Part shown: positions 48,927 to 59,505 of the stretch, one piece after another | How positions within the stretch are numbered: the first letter of the stretch is position 1 | Layout: every line of letters starts with the position of its first letter | NCBI RefSeq assembly: GCF_001907195.1 | Contig: NZ_LVWA01000005.1 | Span: forward strand, 434,001-498,000 | DNA: 64,000 bases | DNA from: Pontibacter flavimaris | Lineage (GTDB): Bacteria; Bacteroidota; Bacteroidia; Cytophagales; Hymenobacteraceae | Reading direction: 5' to 3' | The notes under the pieces: model-generated | The model's input: the letters and a program-made list of their open reading frames with translations, nothing else | The model's database searches: none | What the model was told of the DNA's origin: nothing | Program-made: the position numbers and the translations under genes

Positions 48927-49392
48927 AGGTTTTGCTGCAGTTAGTTAGCGTTGGTTCGCCCCATAAAACAGGAGGTAGAGGCGCTGCCAAAACAGCTACC
49001 CCTTATCTTTTCATGACGGAAAGCCACCAACGAAGATAGCAAAAACCGCGGATAATTCCAGAGCTGAAAGCCGGCGGAAAGTATAAAGCCTCAACATGAC
49101 AGGGTGGTGACGCAAGGAGCCCCGGCTGTGAGATTGCAGGGGGATGCCAGCGGGGTAAATCGGAATAATGAGCGGGCTTATCTTGCTGTCCATACTTTGC
49201 GCGCAAGTATAAAGTATAGCGTTGCCAACGGGTAAAACCCTCAGCAGTAAAGTATAATGGCTTAGAGGCGTGAATCATAGTTCGCAGCTATACCTTGCCG
49301 CTCATCCTGAAAGGAACTTAAAGGCAGCAGTTGCTTGTATGGAGAAAGAACTATATTTGTACTTTTCAGATACTTTACAAAAAACAACTTCG
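48927..49392. other. 466-bp divergent intergenic region
   Basis: It lies between glpR (minus) and the small gene at 49393 (plus). It holds four AAGTATA motifs (49079, 49205 and 49212 in direct order, 49250). Frames read here (for example from 49270 in phase with the next gene) have no supported domain. I see no RNA structure. Confidence 0.4.
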
Positions 49393-49809
49393 ATGATCCT
49401 GTTCGAGAACAGTATTGTAAAATTGGATTACAGCCCCGCTACTGACATCCTGGAAGTGGCATACCCTGATCTGCACGGTTACCTACTGCCCGAGATAAAG
49501 CATACCATCACCATCATGATGGATTATATAAAGAACTACGACGTGAAGAAGCTGCTGCTCGACTCCACCAGAACGCTGATTGCGGTAAGCGAGGAGGAGA
49601 GCCGCGAGGTGGCCATGACCCTGGCTGCCGGCATCATGACCACCCGCGTAGGGAAGGTGGCGCGGGTGCAGTCGCCGAGCAGCGAGGTGGAGCAGGCCGC
49701 GCAAGGCAACATCAGCCACCTGAAAGAAGCACAGCAGCTGCCCTTCGAGCTACGCAACTTTACAAGTAAGACAGAGGCCTTGGCCTGGCTGAAGGGCCGA
49801 CAGGACTAG
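49393..49809 (+). CDS. Conserved STAS-like small protein of unknown function
   Basis: 138 residues from ATG 49393 (MILFENSIVKLDYSPAT). The in-frame GTG at 49270 is less likely because the family-like start is here. The pattern (a short beta strand, LDYSPATDILEVAYPDL, then IMMDYIKNYDVKKLLLDSTRTL, ending in ALAWL) resembles the STAS/SpoIIAA-like single-domain proteins common in Cytophagales. No catalytic residue is visible. A decayed relative of its first 20 residues lies at 49905. It has its own terminator. Confidence 0.75.
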   Translation: MILFENSIVKLDYSPATDILEVAYPDLHGYLLPEIKHTITIMMDYIKNYDVKKLLLDSTRTLIAVSEEESREVAMTLAAGIMTTRVGKVARVQSPSSEVEQAAQGNISHLKEAQQLPFELRNFTSKTEALAWLKGRQD

Positions 49810-49825
49810 CCGTCGGCCCTTTCTT
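49792..49825 (+). terminator. Terminator of the STAS-like gene
   Basis: AAGGGCCGAC (49792-49801) and GTCGGCCCTT (49812-49821) form a perfect 10-bp stem around the stop codon, followed by TCTTG. The stem overlaps the last codons. Confidence 0.65.
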
Positions 49826-49904
49826 GCCAGGTCTATACTTGTGCCGTGCCTGCCCCCAAAATGCGCGGCACAGGCTCAGGTCGGTTTTATACTTTACGCG
49901 CAGT

Positions 49905-49961
49905 AGGATTATCTTCAGGAACAGGTTTATTGCACTTGATTACGATCCGGCCACGCACATA
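49905..49961 (+). pseudogene. Remnant of a second STAS-like gene
   Basis: In one frame this reads RIIFRNRFIALDYDPATHI. It matches the start of the gene at 49393 (MILFENSIVKLDYSPATDI) at about half the positions, including F.N....LDY.PAT.I. The similarity then stops and no long frame follows, so it looks like the relic of a tandem duplicate. Only this short stretch supports the call. Confidence 0.5.
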
Positions 49962-50034
49962 CCTCCTGCGGCGCTGCTGCAGCAGAAGGGGGTAAGGCCG
50001 GCCAGTCCAATAGTTAATATAGGGCTGACTCTCC

Positions 50035-50054
50035 AAAGTATAAATTTATACTTT
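50035..50054. repeat. Perfect 20-bp palindrome of the AAGTATA motif
   Basis: AAAGTATAAATTTATACTTT. It touches the stop codon of the cytochrome c gene (minus strand) and can form a hairpin at the end of its transcript. Confidence 0.7.
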
Positions 50055-50466
50055 ACCTGGTTGGCGGGCATGCCTCCAGCAGCTCTTCTACCTCCTGCAT
50101 GGTGTAGCGCGGGTTGTCGTTGCCGAAGTTGGTCTGGATGTAGTTAAGCAGGTTGGTGATATGGTCAACACGCAGGTGTTCTACGCCCGGCATCTCCTTG
50201 TTGTACTCCACGCCGTTCACCACAATAGAGCCATCCATGCCGTGGCGGATGATGCAGGGGAGCTGGTCGCGTTGCGTCTGCAGGTAATCGGCCTGGGCCA
50301 GCGGCGGGATGAGGCTCTTCAGGCCGCTGCCGTCGTCCATGTGGCAGCTCTGGCAGTGGGTTTCGTAGAGGCGCTTGCCCTCGTCCTTTTTCTTGGTGAA
50401 GCACTGGGTAAGGGTGGTGAGGGCAAAAGCCCCCATAGCCACCATGACAAGTCTGTTACTTCTCAT
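50053..50466 (-). CDS. Small c-type cytochrome, lipoprotein
   Basis: 137 residues. Lipoprotein-type signal (MGAFALTTLTQC), then one haem-binding CQSCH in YETHCQSCHMDDGSG, and a downstream Met (NKEMPGVEHL) that could be the sixth ligand. It is a monohaem cytochrome c carrying electrons in the periplasm. Its start overlaps the end of the SCO1 gene by 11 bp, so the two are translationally linked and probably belong to cytochrome oxidase supply or copper handling. Confidence 0.9.
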   Translation of the reverse strand: MRSNRLVMVAMGAFALTTLTQCFTKKKDEGKRLYETHCQSCHMDDGSGLKSLIPPLAQADYLQTQRDQLPCIIRHGMDGSIVVNGVEYNKEMPGVEHLRVDHITNLLNYIQTNFGNDNPRYTMQEVEELLEACPPTR

Positions 50467-51136
50467 CCTTCTTCTCGTTCAGCAGCAGCGGAATGTCCCG
50501 TATCAGCCTGTCTACGTCTTCTTCCTCGGTGCCATTGTAGTGGCCACGGATGCGGCGCTGCTGGTCTATCAGGTAAAAGTCGCCCGAGTGCGAGAAGCCT
50601 CCCTCAGCGCCCTCGTCCTCCTGGGCTGCCGCCAGATACGCCTCGGCCATCGTATAGATGCTGTCCTTGTCGCCGGTGAGCAGGTGCCACTTCGCGGTTT
50701 CTACCCCCAACCTGTCGGCATAGTCTTTTAAAACAGCCACCGTGTCGTGGGCCGGGTCGATGGAGTGGGAGAGGAGCACCACGTTGGGGTTGTCCTTGTA
50801 CGCCTCGTACACGCGCAGCATCTGGGTCTTCATTTTAGGGCAGATGGTGGGGCAACTGGTGAAGAAAAAATCCGTCACGTATACTTTGCCGGCTACCGTC
50901 TCCTGCGTTACGCGCTGGCTGTCCTGGTCCACAAACGCGAAGTCCGGGATCTGGTGGTAGATGGTGTCTATGACGGTCTTGCCGTCCACGGTGCGCTCCA
51001 CGGGCTCGCGCTCGCCGTAAATGGGCAGGGAGTTTTGTGCCGTGCTGTTGTCGCAGCCATAAAAGGCGGTGGCGGCCAGCGCGAGGGCGGCGGCGGTTAA
51101 GCCGTTTTTCAGACTGATGCTATTTCTCTTGCTCAT
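50456..51136 (-). CDS. SCO1/SenC-type copper protein
   Basis: 226 residues with a lipoprotein-type N-terminus (AATAFYGC) and a thioredoxin fold. The copper-binding CxxxC is in FFFTSCPTICPKMK, and the distal His ligand is in RGHYNG. SCO proteins deliver copper to the CuA site of cytochrome oxidase or act as thiol reductases. Its start overlaps the downstream end of the coiled-coil lipoprotein gene (51120) by 17 bp and its end overlaps the cytochrome c gene. A copper/respiration operon is inferred. No oxidase gene is in the window. Confidence 0.93.
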   Translation of the reverse strand: MSKRNSISLKNGLTAAALALAATAFYGCDNSTAQNSLPIYGEREPVERTVDGKTVIDTIYHQIPDFAFVDQDSQRVTQETVAGKVYVTDFFFTSCPTICPKMKTQMLRVYEAYKDNPNVVLLSHSIDPAHDTVAVLKDYADRLGVETAKWHLLTGDKDSIYTMAEAYLAAAQEDEGAEGGFSHSGDFYLIDQQRRIRGHYNGTEEEDVDRLIRDIPLLLNEKKDEK

Positions 51137-51554
51137 ATGCTGTGGTGGTTTCCCGGGCAGCCGCTATGGTGCTGTCCAGAATGGTTTGTACGCGTTGTAT
51201 TTTGGTCAACTCCTGCTGCAGGTATTGCATGGCCTGTTCGTGTTGCAGCGTATCAGGGGCTCTGTATTGGCGCATCCACTGCATCATGGTCTCGTCTGCC
51301 TGGTCCAGCCCGTTTATTTCTCGCTCCAGCGTAAGAATGGCGGTGCTGTCGGCTTGCCGGGCGGCCAGCGTGTCGCGGGTGCCGCGCAGGGTGCGGCGCA
51401 GCCTGATGATCTCATCCATCCGGGTCATGGCCTCGTCGTGTATGGCCAGCACCCTTGTCTCCAGCTCTTTTTTTTCCTCCTGGCCGGATGCACCGCCCTG
51501 GCAGGCTGCAAGCAAGGCGAATGGAAGCGCCAAAAGTATGATATGTTTCTTCAT
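51120..51554 (-). CDS. Small helical lipoprotein
   Basis: 144 residues from ATG 51554 (MKKHIILLALPFALLAAC), a lipobox signal. The frame runs on upstream to 51935 but that part overlaps the next gene out of phase and has biased composition. The mature part is charged and helical, with a heptad-like pattern (MTRMDEIIRLRRTLRGTRD, LTLEREINGLDQADETM), so a coiled coil is likely. No family recognised. It overlaps the SCO1 gene by 17 bp, so a role in the same copper or respiratory process is plausible. Confidence 0.78.
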   Translation of the reverse strand: MKKHIILLALPFALLAACQGGASGQEEKKELETRVLAIHDEAMTRMDEIIRLRRTLRGTRDTLAARQADSTAILTLEREINGLDQADETMMQWMRQYRAPDTLQHEQAMQYLQQELTKIQRVQTILDSTIAAARETTTAYEQEK

Positions 51555-51697
51555 GATGATCTGGTAAAGTATGGAGCAGTACAACGTATACTTACAGTCT
51601 CTCCTCAGTTCTAAAATGATTTTACAGGCAAAAAGGTTTATACTTTGCCCCCGGCGCAAAAGCACCTCATCAGGCTTCGTAAAGTATAAAACAGGCT

Positions 51698-52084
51698 TCA
51701 GGCCTGCCGTGGCGGGTGGAAAGGGGCGGAGAGTATGGCCGTGCTGATATGGGGCGCTGGCATGGCCGGCGTCTCGGCAGCGGTGGCGGCAGGAGGGGCG
51801 GAGAGCAGCAGAAGCAGGCGGGGCACGTCCTCCACAGGCTGGTAAACGCTTGCCAGGCGCTGCAGCGCCTCTTTCTGCTGCTGGTGCCGGTTCAGCCGGG
51901 CCAGGTTCCTGCGGAGCTGGCACTTGCCCTGGCACTGCAGTTCGGGCTTGTCGCGGTTAAGGCAGCGCACCTCCGAAATATAAGTATAATCCAGCTGGTA
52001 ATGCACCACCGGCGCCAGGAAGCGGAAGGTAGTCAGGAGGTAGACAACCAGAAAACCGGGGCCGATAACATAGCTGCGCCACAT
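51698..52084 (-). CDS. Small membrane protein with cysteine motif
   Basis: 128 residues. One N-terminal membrane helix (YVIGPGFLVVYLLTTFRFLA) is followed by a short domain with CLNRDKPELQCQGKCQLRRN, where three Cys are spaced as in a possible metal site. The C-terminus is Ala/Pro-rich. This type of small protein is commonly near SCO and cytochrome genes in Bacteroidota, and here it is 143 bp upstream of the lipoprotein/SCO1/cytochrome c set on the same strand. A copper-related role is an inference from context and cysteines. Confidence 0.7.
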   Translation of the reverse strand: MWRSYVIGPGFLVVYLLTTFRFLAPVVHYQLDYTYISEVRCLNRDKPELQCQGKCQLRRNLARLNRHQQQKEALQRLASVYQPVEDVPRLLLLLSAPPAATAAETPAMPAPHISTAILSAPFHPPRQA

Positions 52085-52125
52085 GGTGCAAAGGTATGGC
52101 TACCGGCCGGCAACTGCAAGTATAA

Positions 52126-52153
52126 AAGGAAAGGCCCGGCAGCTGCCGGGCCT
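52126..52153 (-). terminator. Terminator after the DUF2267 gene
   Basis: A perfect 22-bp palindrome (52132-52153, centre CAGCTG) with arms AGGCCCGGCAG and CTGCCGGGCCT. In the minus direction it is followed by a T-rich tract (TTTCCTTTTATACTT), which fits a terminator for the gene ending at 52181. Confidence 0.75.
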
Positions 52154-52180
52154 GTATGGGGTGGTAAAAGTATAAAACGG

Positions 52181-52606
52181 CTACGCCGGCACCGTGATCT
52201 CGGAATGCAGCGCCTGGGCCACCTGGTTGTACTGGCCCTCCGAGATGTGGTCGCGCAGAAAAGCCATCACATCCTGGAAAGCGTAAAAGGCGTGGTCCAG
52301 CGTCGGGAAGTCAGCCTGGTCGGCGCCGGAGTCCTTGCTGCGGATAAACTCCAGCCACTCGTCCTCGTGGCGGATGCGCACCGGCTCACGCAGCGAGAAG
52401 CCGTCAAAGTAAATACCCTTCCAGATAATGGGCAGCTGCGCGCCCAGGTGGATGGCCTCGCCTGCCGGAATGCGGTCGCGTATGGCGTGCATCACCGCCC
52501 TGAAAATGCGCGAGGCCTTGTTCTCGTCATCAATGCCCAGGTACGTGCACAGCTTATGCAGCCAGGTTTTACCGTCCTTCAGGTAATTCTCAAAGTTCAT
52601 TGCCAT
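52181..52606 (-). CDS. DUF2267-domain protein
   Basis: 141 residues. The pattern FENYLKDGKTWLHKLCTYLG, then AIRDRIPAGEAIHLGAQLPIIWKGIYFDG and the second repeat ending AFLRDHISEGQYNQVAQAL, fits the DUF2267 family of small helical proteins with two repeats of a helix-turn unit. It has no signal peptide. The role of the family is unknown. It stands alone and has its own terminator. Confidence 0.88.
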   Translation of the reverse strand: MAMNFENYLKDGKTWLHKLCTYLGIDDENKASRIFRAVMHAIRDRIPAGEAIHLGAQLPIIWKGIYFDGFSLREPVRIRHEDEWLEFIRSKDSGADQADFPTLDHAFYAFQDVMAFLRDHISEGQYNQVAQALHSEITVPA

Positions 52607-52697
52607 AGTTTGTCTTCTTTTTTAGATGGAACATACACTACTACACAACGAACGCACCGGGGCAGGGTTATCCTGCCGGGTTATAAAGTGCTAACCC

Positions 52698-53027
52698 TCA
52701 CCACTTTTTGAAGACGAAGAAAACGGCGGCCAGAATCAGCACGAAGCCCACCAGGTAGTTCCACTTTACCTCCTCGCGCAGGTACAGCACCGAGAAGCCG
52801 ATGAACACCACCAGCGTGATCACCTCCTGGATCGTCTTGAGCTGAAAGGCCGTGAACTGCCCGTACCCGATACGGTTGGCCGGCACCTGAAACAGGTACT
52901 CGAAGAACGCGATGCCCCAGCTGACCAGGATCACCTTCCAGAGGGCGGTGTCTTTAAAGCGCAGGTGCCCATACCAAGCAAAGGTCATGAAGATGTTGGA
53001 GATGAGGAGCAGCAGTACTGTTTTCAT
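52698..53027 (-). CDS. DMT-family membrane protein, DUF486
   Basis: 109 residues from ATG 53027 (MKTVLLLLISNIFMTFAWY). A longer frame to 53192 adds a polar stretch without support. Four membrane helices are visible, including VILVSWGIAFFEYLFQVPAN and WNYLVGFVLILAAVFFVF. NRIGYGQFTAFQLKTIQE between helices is the family's conserved part. The DUF486 group belongs to the drug/metabolite transporter superfamily; its substrate is unknown. Confidence 0.9.
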   Translation of the reverse strand: MKTVLLLLISNIFMTFAWYGHLRFKDTALWKVILVSWGIAFFEYLFQVPANRIGYGQFTAFQLKTIQEVITLVVFIGFSVLYLREEVKWNYLVGFVLILAAVFFVFKKW

Positions 53028-55356
<2,329 letters not shown>

Positions 55357-55373
55357 GGCTTCGGCTTTAGCGA

Positions 55374-55420
55374 TAAAAAAGCGGCGGCTATACTTTTAAA
55401 GTATGGCCGCCGCTTTTTGT
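55374..55420 (+). terminator. gyrB: gyrB terminator containing an inverted AAGTATA pair
   Basis: AAAAAGCGGCGGC and GCCGCCGCTTTTT form the outer stem. The inner part ATACTTT/AAAGTAT extends it, with a single T in the centre, and a T run follows. The window-wide motif thus forms the tip of a terminator. Confidence 0.85.
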
Positions 55421-55553
55421 TTAGGGAAATGCTATATTGAGTAGCTGCTATGTGGGAGAATGAATCTCAGTTGCTTCGCACATAGTGCAGATAAGCGTAG
55501 GTTGTCGTTTAGACATTAGTTGGGCGCAATAGAAACAAACTTCATAGTAAAGC

Positions 55554-56633
55554 ATGAAACAACTTATACTGCTTGCCTTTCTTCTAATCTCACACATCGC
55601 CTATTCACAAGGAGAAATTGAAAGCGTCATTGATGCTGAATATGAAGCTGGTCGTTTCAACGGTGCTCTTTTGGCAATAAAAGAAGGAAGGGTTGTTGCA
55701 AAGATAAACAGAGGAAGTGCAAATCTTCAATTTACTGTTCCCATTACAGATCAGACACGCATTCCCATTGCCTCGATGACTAAGACATTTACAGCCATAC
55801 TTACGCTGCAAATGCATGAGAAGTCATTCCTTAAGCTCGAAGACAAAATCTCAAAGTATGTTTCTGACTTGCCTCCTGGTTGCCAGGATATAACAATACT
55901 TGCTTTACTCACCCACTCTTCAGGATTAAAAAATGAACCACTGCAGGCTTACACCACTCGGGCCTCTACAGAAGATTATCTGAAAAAGTATGTGACAAGG
56001 AAAGACACAGGCACAGTCTCCTCTTTCAATTACAACAATGTCGACTATATCGTTTTGTCACGTATCCTGGAGATCGTGTCTCAAAAGTCATATGCCGAAC
56101 TCTTAAGGTCTAACATCCTGCAGCCATTAGGTATGGAAAATACGGGCGTAATCGTGGAATCAGAAGTTATTCCAAACCTGGCTTATGGTTACCATAACTA
56201 CACGTTTGGCTCAGGCAGCAAGCAAGATACACTCTATAATGACCCGCTAGTATACCTGTCGAATTATGCTGGCGCTGGGGCCGTCTACTCCACAACCGTG
56301 GATTTGAATAAGCTCGTGCAGGCACTAAAAACCAACAAATTGCTTTCCGTTAAGTCCAAATCCTCTTTTCTGACTAAACCACAAAAAAGTAAGTTCATCG
56401 AGTATGCCAGAGGTTACCCGACTATAGGCTTCTATCTGAACGACAAAACATTTTCTAAGCCAGTTATGGAGCGTCGTGGCAGTATCAATGGATTCAACTC
56501 GCTTCTGCTAATGGACAAGGACTTCAAAAATGGAGTCATAATATTGACAAATACTGACACAGGAGATTTAGAGGAGATTGGTGACAAAGTTTATAAAGAA
56601 TTAATACGCCCAACACAACCTATAGTGCATTGA
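55554..56633 (+). CDS. Serine hydrolase, beta-lactamase/PBP4-type
   Basis: 359 residues with an N-terminal signal (MKQLILLAFLLISHIAYS). The class C beta-lactamase-like motifs are SxxK in ASMTKTF, and YNN in FNYNNVDYIVLS for the YxN tyrosine motif. The third motif may be RRGSIN near the C-terminus. These enzymes include D-aminopeptidases, esterases and lactamases, so the substrate is uncertain. The gene is visibly more AT-rich than its neighbours and has no AAGTATA motif, which suggests acquisition. It lies 14 bp before the next frame's alternative start and may be linked to the DoxX-like gene. Confidence 0.88.
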   Translation: MKQLILLAFLLISHIAYSQGEIESVIDAEYEAGRFNGALLAIKEGRVVAKINRGSANLQFTVPITDQTRIPIASMTKTFTAILTLQMHEKSFLKLEDKISKYVSDLPPGCQDITILALLTHSSGLKNEPLQAYTTRASTEDYLKKYVTRKDTGTVSSFNYNNVDYIVLSRILEIVSQKSYAELLRSNILQPLGMENTGVIVESEVIPNLAYGYHNYTFGSGSKQDTLYNDPLVYLSNYAGAGAVYSTTVDLNKLVQALKTNKLLSVKSKSSFLTKPQKSKFIEYARGYPTIGFYLNDKTFSKPVMERRGSINGFNSLLLMDKDFKNGVIILTNTDTGDLEEIGDKVYKELIRPTQPIVH

Positions 56634-56662
56634 AAACGCACTATAGCAAAACCGTTCTCCCC

Positions 56663-57031
56663 ATGAAAACAGCAGTACAAATAGCCAGAGTCTTATTGGG
56701 CCTGATCTTCCTGGTGATTGGCCTGAACGGGTTTTATACTTTCATACCCGTGCCAGAGTACCACCCTTTTATGGAAATAATGGTTACGAGTGGCCTCATT
56801 CTCTTTGTAAAAGCCATTGAGGTTATGGCAGGGCTGTTGCTTTTGCTCAACAGGTTTGTGTTGGCCGCCCTGCTGCTCTTAGGGCCGGTGGTGGTGAATA
56901 TCGCCCTGTTCCACCTGCTGATCGACCACCGGAACTGGCCCATTGCCATCGTTAACCTGCTGCTGTACGGCATTCTGGTCATTAACTACTGGCAGTACTT
57001 CAAAGTATTCCTCCAGCCCAAACTTAACTGA
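56663..57031 (+). CDS. DoxX-like four-helix membrane protein
   Basis: 122 residues from ATG 56663 (MKTAVQIARVLLGLIFLV). An upstream in-frame TTG at 56630 overlaps the end of the serine hydrolase gene and is less likely. Four helices are clear. The pattern LLGLIFLVIGLNGF, KAIEVMAGLLLLLNRFVLAALLLLGPVVVNI and LLLYGILVINYWQYF fits the DoxX/DoxD-like family. The family's role is unsettled (respiration, redox or detoxification proposals). Confidence 0.8.
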   Translation: MKTAVQIARVLLGLIFLVIGLNGFYTFIPVPEYHPFMEIMVTSGLILFVKAIEVMAGLLLLLNRFVLAALLLLGPVVVNIALFHLLIDHRNWPIAIVNLLLYGILVINYWQYFKVFLQPKLN

Positions 57032-57380
57032 TGGGTATTTTGCCATACCGGCAGCGGCATCTTGCTATTCATACTTGTCACTTCCCCGTCTCACTCAGGC
57101 GACATCAGAATTTATACTTCCGGATTAAACTTTATACTCTAAAATCAATCTAAGAGCACAGGCTGGTTTATACTTGCGGGAGGCTGGAAGAAGTATGGCT
57201 ATACTTGTAAGTATGAATTTTATGGTAGCCGTTCTTGTTAAAGACGAATAAAAGCTGCTAAAAGGTCGTTTCACGCGTCTGTTTTATATTAAAATACTAT
57301 TTTTGAGCCGGGGAGGATGGCTCGCTTAACGCCCCGGCATTCGTCTATACTTTACAACCTAAAACAACCTCGATTTAAAC
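57032..57380. other. 349-bp intergenic region upstream of the M13 peptidase gene
   Basis: Four AAGTATA/TATACTT motifs lie here. TATTTTTG at 57298-57305 matches the minus-7 element TAnnTTTG and could be the promoter of the peptidase gene (leader about 70 nt). No gene seen. Confidence 0.45.
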
Positions 57381-59432
57381 ATGTCGAACTGGAAAAATCA
57401 CCTGAGATTACTACTTTTCGGTGCTGCTGTGCTCTATGGCGCAGAAGCATCCGCGCAGCAGAATGCTGCCAGCAAAGCCCCCTTCATCGATAAGGCCAAC
57501 ATGGACCTGTCCGTAAAGCCTGGCGACGATTTTTATACTTATGCTGGCGGTGCCTGGGTAAAAAGCAACCCGGTGCCTGCCAAGGAAACCCGCTGGGGCA
57601 GCTTTAACCTGCTGCGCGAGTTCAACATCCAGGCTGTAAAAGACATTCTGGAGGAGGCAGCCGCCGACAAGAGTGCGGCAACCGGTTCTGTAAACAAGCG
57701 CGTGGGCGATTTTTACGCCTCTGCCATGGACAGCGCCGCTATCGATAAGCTGGGCTACAAGCCAATCAAGAAGGATCTGAAGAGAGCCGGCAAAGTGAAG
57801 AACGTGCAAGGCGTTTTGAATGAGGTGGCGTACCAGCGCACTTCGGGTGTGGGCTCCCCAATGTTCGGCTTCTACGTGGGCCAGGACCGCAAGGACCCGA
57901 ACACCATGATCCCGCAGTTCAGCCAGGGCGGCACCACGCTGCCAGACCGCGATTACTACCTGAAGGATGACGCACGCACCCAGAAGATACAGGAGGCTTA
58001 CAAAACCTACATCACCCAGCTGTTCACGCTGACCGGCACATCTGAAAAAGAAGCCAAGCAGCACGCCGAGACCATCTTTAACCTGGAGAAGAAGATGGCC
58101 GAGGCGCAGATGGCGCGCGTGGAGATGCGTGATCCCTACAAAACCTACAACAAGTTTGCCGTTGCCGACTTCAGCAAAACCACCTCTAACATAGACTGGC
58201 AGCCGCTGATGGCCAAGATGAAGGTTACCGGCGAGGACACTATCCTGGTGAACAACCCGAAATTCTTCACAGAGCTCAACGACCTGCTGGCAAGCACACC
58301 GATCAACGATTGGCAGACCTACCTGCAGTGGAACGTGCTGAAGCAGGCGGCGCCATACTTGAGCACTCCGTTTGCAGACGCTAACTTTGCGTACAACCAG
58401 GCCCTGAGCGGCCAGAAAGTACAGACGCCACGCTGGCAGCGCATGTCGCAGCTGACAGACCGCACCATCGGCGAGTTGCTGGGCCAGCTGTATGTGGAGA
58501 AGCATTTCAAGCCGGAGGCCAAAGCCAGAATGAACGAGATGATTGCCAACCTGATCAAGGCCTACGAGATCCGCATCAACAAATTGGACTGGATGAGCGC
58601 TGAGACGAAAGAGAAAGCGCTGGCCAAGCTCCACGCTTTCCGTCCGAAGGTAGGCTACCCGGATAAGTGGGAGACTTATGACGGCCTGGAGATCAAGCGT
58701 AATGCATTCTTTGCCAACGTGCGTAACTCCGGCGAGTGGGGCTACAACAAAATGGTGAGCCAGTTGGGCAAGCCGGTAGACCGCGAGCGCTGGGGCATGA
58801 CGCCTCCGACCGTGAACGCCTACTACAGCCCGGTAATGAACGAGATCGTGTTCCCGGCTGGTATTCTGCAGTTCCCGTTCTTCGACCCAAGCGCGGATGA
58901 CGCGGTGAATTATGGTGGTATCGGTGCCGTGATCGGCCACGAGATCTCCCACGGTTTCGACGACTCCGGCAGCCAGTACGACAAAGACGGTACGTTGCGC
59001 AACTGGTGGCAGGAAGAAGACCTGGCCAAGTTCAAAGCCAAAGCCAAATTGCTGAAAGAGCAGTATGACGGTTACACCGTGCTGGACTCCATCAACGTAA
59101 ACGGCCAGCTGACGCTGGGCGAGAACATCGGTGACCTGGGTGGCCTGGCCGGCGCTTACGAGGCTTTCAAGATGACGAAACAAGGTCAGTCTGACGAGAA
59201 GATCGACGGCTTTACGCCGGATCAGCGTTTCTTCCTGTCGTGGGCACAAGTATGGAGGGGTAACATTCTGCCGGAGGCCGCTGCCCAGCAGATCGTAACC
59301 GACCCGCACTCGCCTGGGCAGTACAGAACAGTTGGCCCGCTGGTGAACATGGATGCCTGGTACGAGGCGTTCAACGTGCAGCCTGGCGACCAGCTGTACA
59401 AAGCACCGGAAGAAAGAATCAGAATCTGGTAA
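57381..59432 (+). CDS. M13-family zinc metallopeptidase (PepO/neprilysin-like), exported
   Basis: 683 residues. A signal peptide ends around ASAQQ. The zinc site is HEISH in VIGHEISHGFDDSG (His520, Glu521, His524), with the third ligand and proton donor in GENIGDLGG. NAYYSPVMNEIVFPAGILQ precedes the zinc helix, as in all M13 enzymes. The length is normal for the family. It should cut short peptides in the periplasm. It carries its own terminator and is monocistronic. The minus-strand frame of 632 codons in the same region is a shadow. Confidence 0.96.
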   Translation: MSNWKNHLRLLLFGAAVLYGAEASAQQNAASKAPFIDKANMDLSVKPGDDFYTYAGGAWVKSNPVPAKETRWGSFNLLREFNIQAVKDILEEAAADKSAATGSVNKRVGDFYASAMDSAAIDKLGYKPIKKDLKRAGKVKNVQGVLNEVAYQRTSGVGSPMFGFYVGQDRKDPNTMIPQFSQGGTTLPDRDYYLKDDARTQKIQEAYKTYITQLFTLTGTSEKEAKQHAETIFNLEKKMAEAQMARVEMRDPYKTYNKFAVADFSKTTSNIDWQPLMAKMKVTGEDTILVNNPKFFTELNDLLASTPINDWQTYLQWNVLKQAAPYLSTPFADANFAYNQALSGQKVQTPRWQRMSQLTDRTIGELLGQLYVEKHFKPEAKARMNEMIANLIKAYEIRINKLDWMSAETKEKALAKLHAFRPKVGYPDKWETYDGLEIKRNAFFANVRNSGEWGYNKMVSQLGKPVDRERWGMTPPTVNAYYSPVMNEIVFPAGILQFPFFDPSADDAVNYGGIGAVIGHEISHGFDDSGSQYDKDGTLRNWWQEEDLAKFKAKAKLLKEQYDGYTVLDSINVNGQLTLGENIGDLGGLAGAYEAFKMTKQGQSDEKIDGFTPDQRFFLSWAQVWRGNILPEAAAQQIVTDPHSPGQYRTVGPLVNMDAWYEAFNVQPGDQLYKAPEERIRIW

Positions 59433-59459
59433 TCCGGATCTGACGCAAGTATAACCTAT

Positions 59460-59505
59460 GAGAAGCCGCTCCGGAAGTATAACCGGAGCGGCTTCTCTGT
59501 TTTTT
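59460..59505 (+). terminator. Terminator of the M13 peptidase gene, AAGTATAA loop
   Basis: GAGAAGCCGCTCCGG and its perfect 15-bp complement flank a loop that is exactly AAGTATAA, followed by a T run (TGTTTTTTG). The window-wide motif occupies the loop. Confidence 0.92.

Noticed and set aside
49270-49392. Longer GTG start of the STAS-like gene
   Set aside because: The first 41 residues look unlike the family, and the conserved start MILFEN is at 49393.
51555-51935. Upstream extension of the small lipoprotein gene at 51120
   Set aside because: Overlaps the cysteine-motif gene out of frame, with Pro/Ala/Arg-rich shadow composition, and a lipobox signal starts at 51554.
57411-59309. Minus-strand open frame of 632 codons
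   Set aside because: Antisense to the M13 peptidase gene, which has the zinc motif and signal peptide. Long antisense frames are common in such codon usage.
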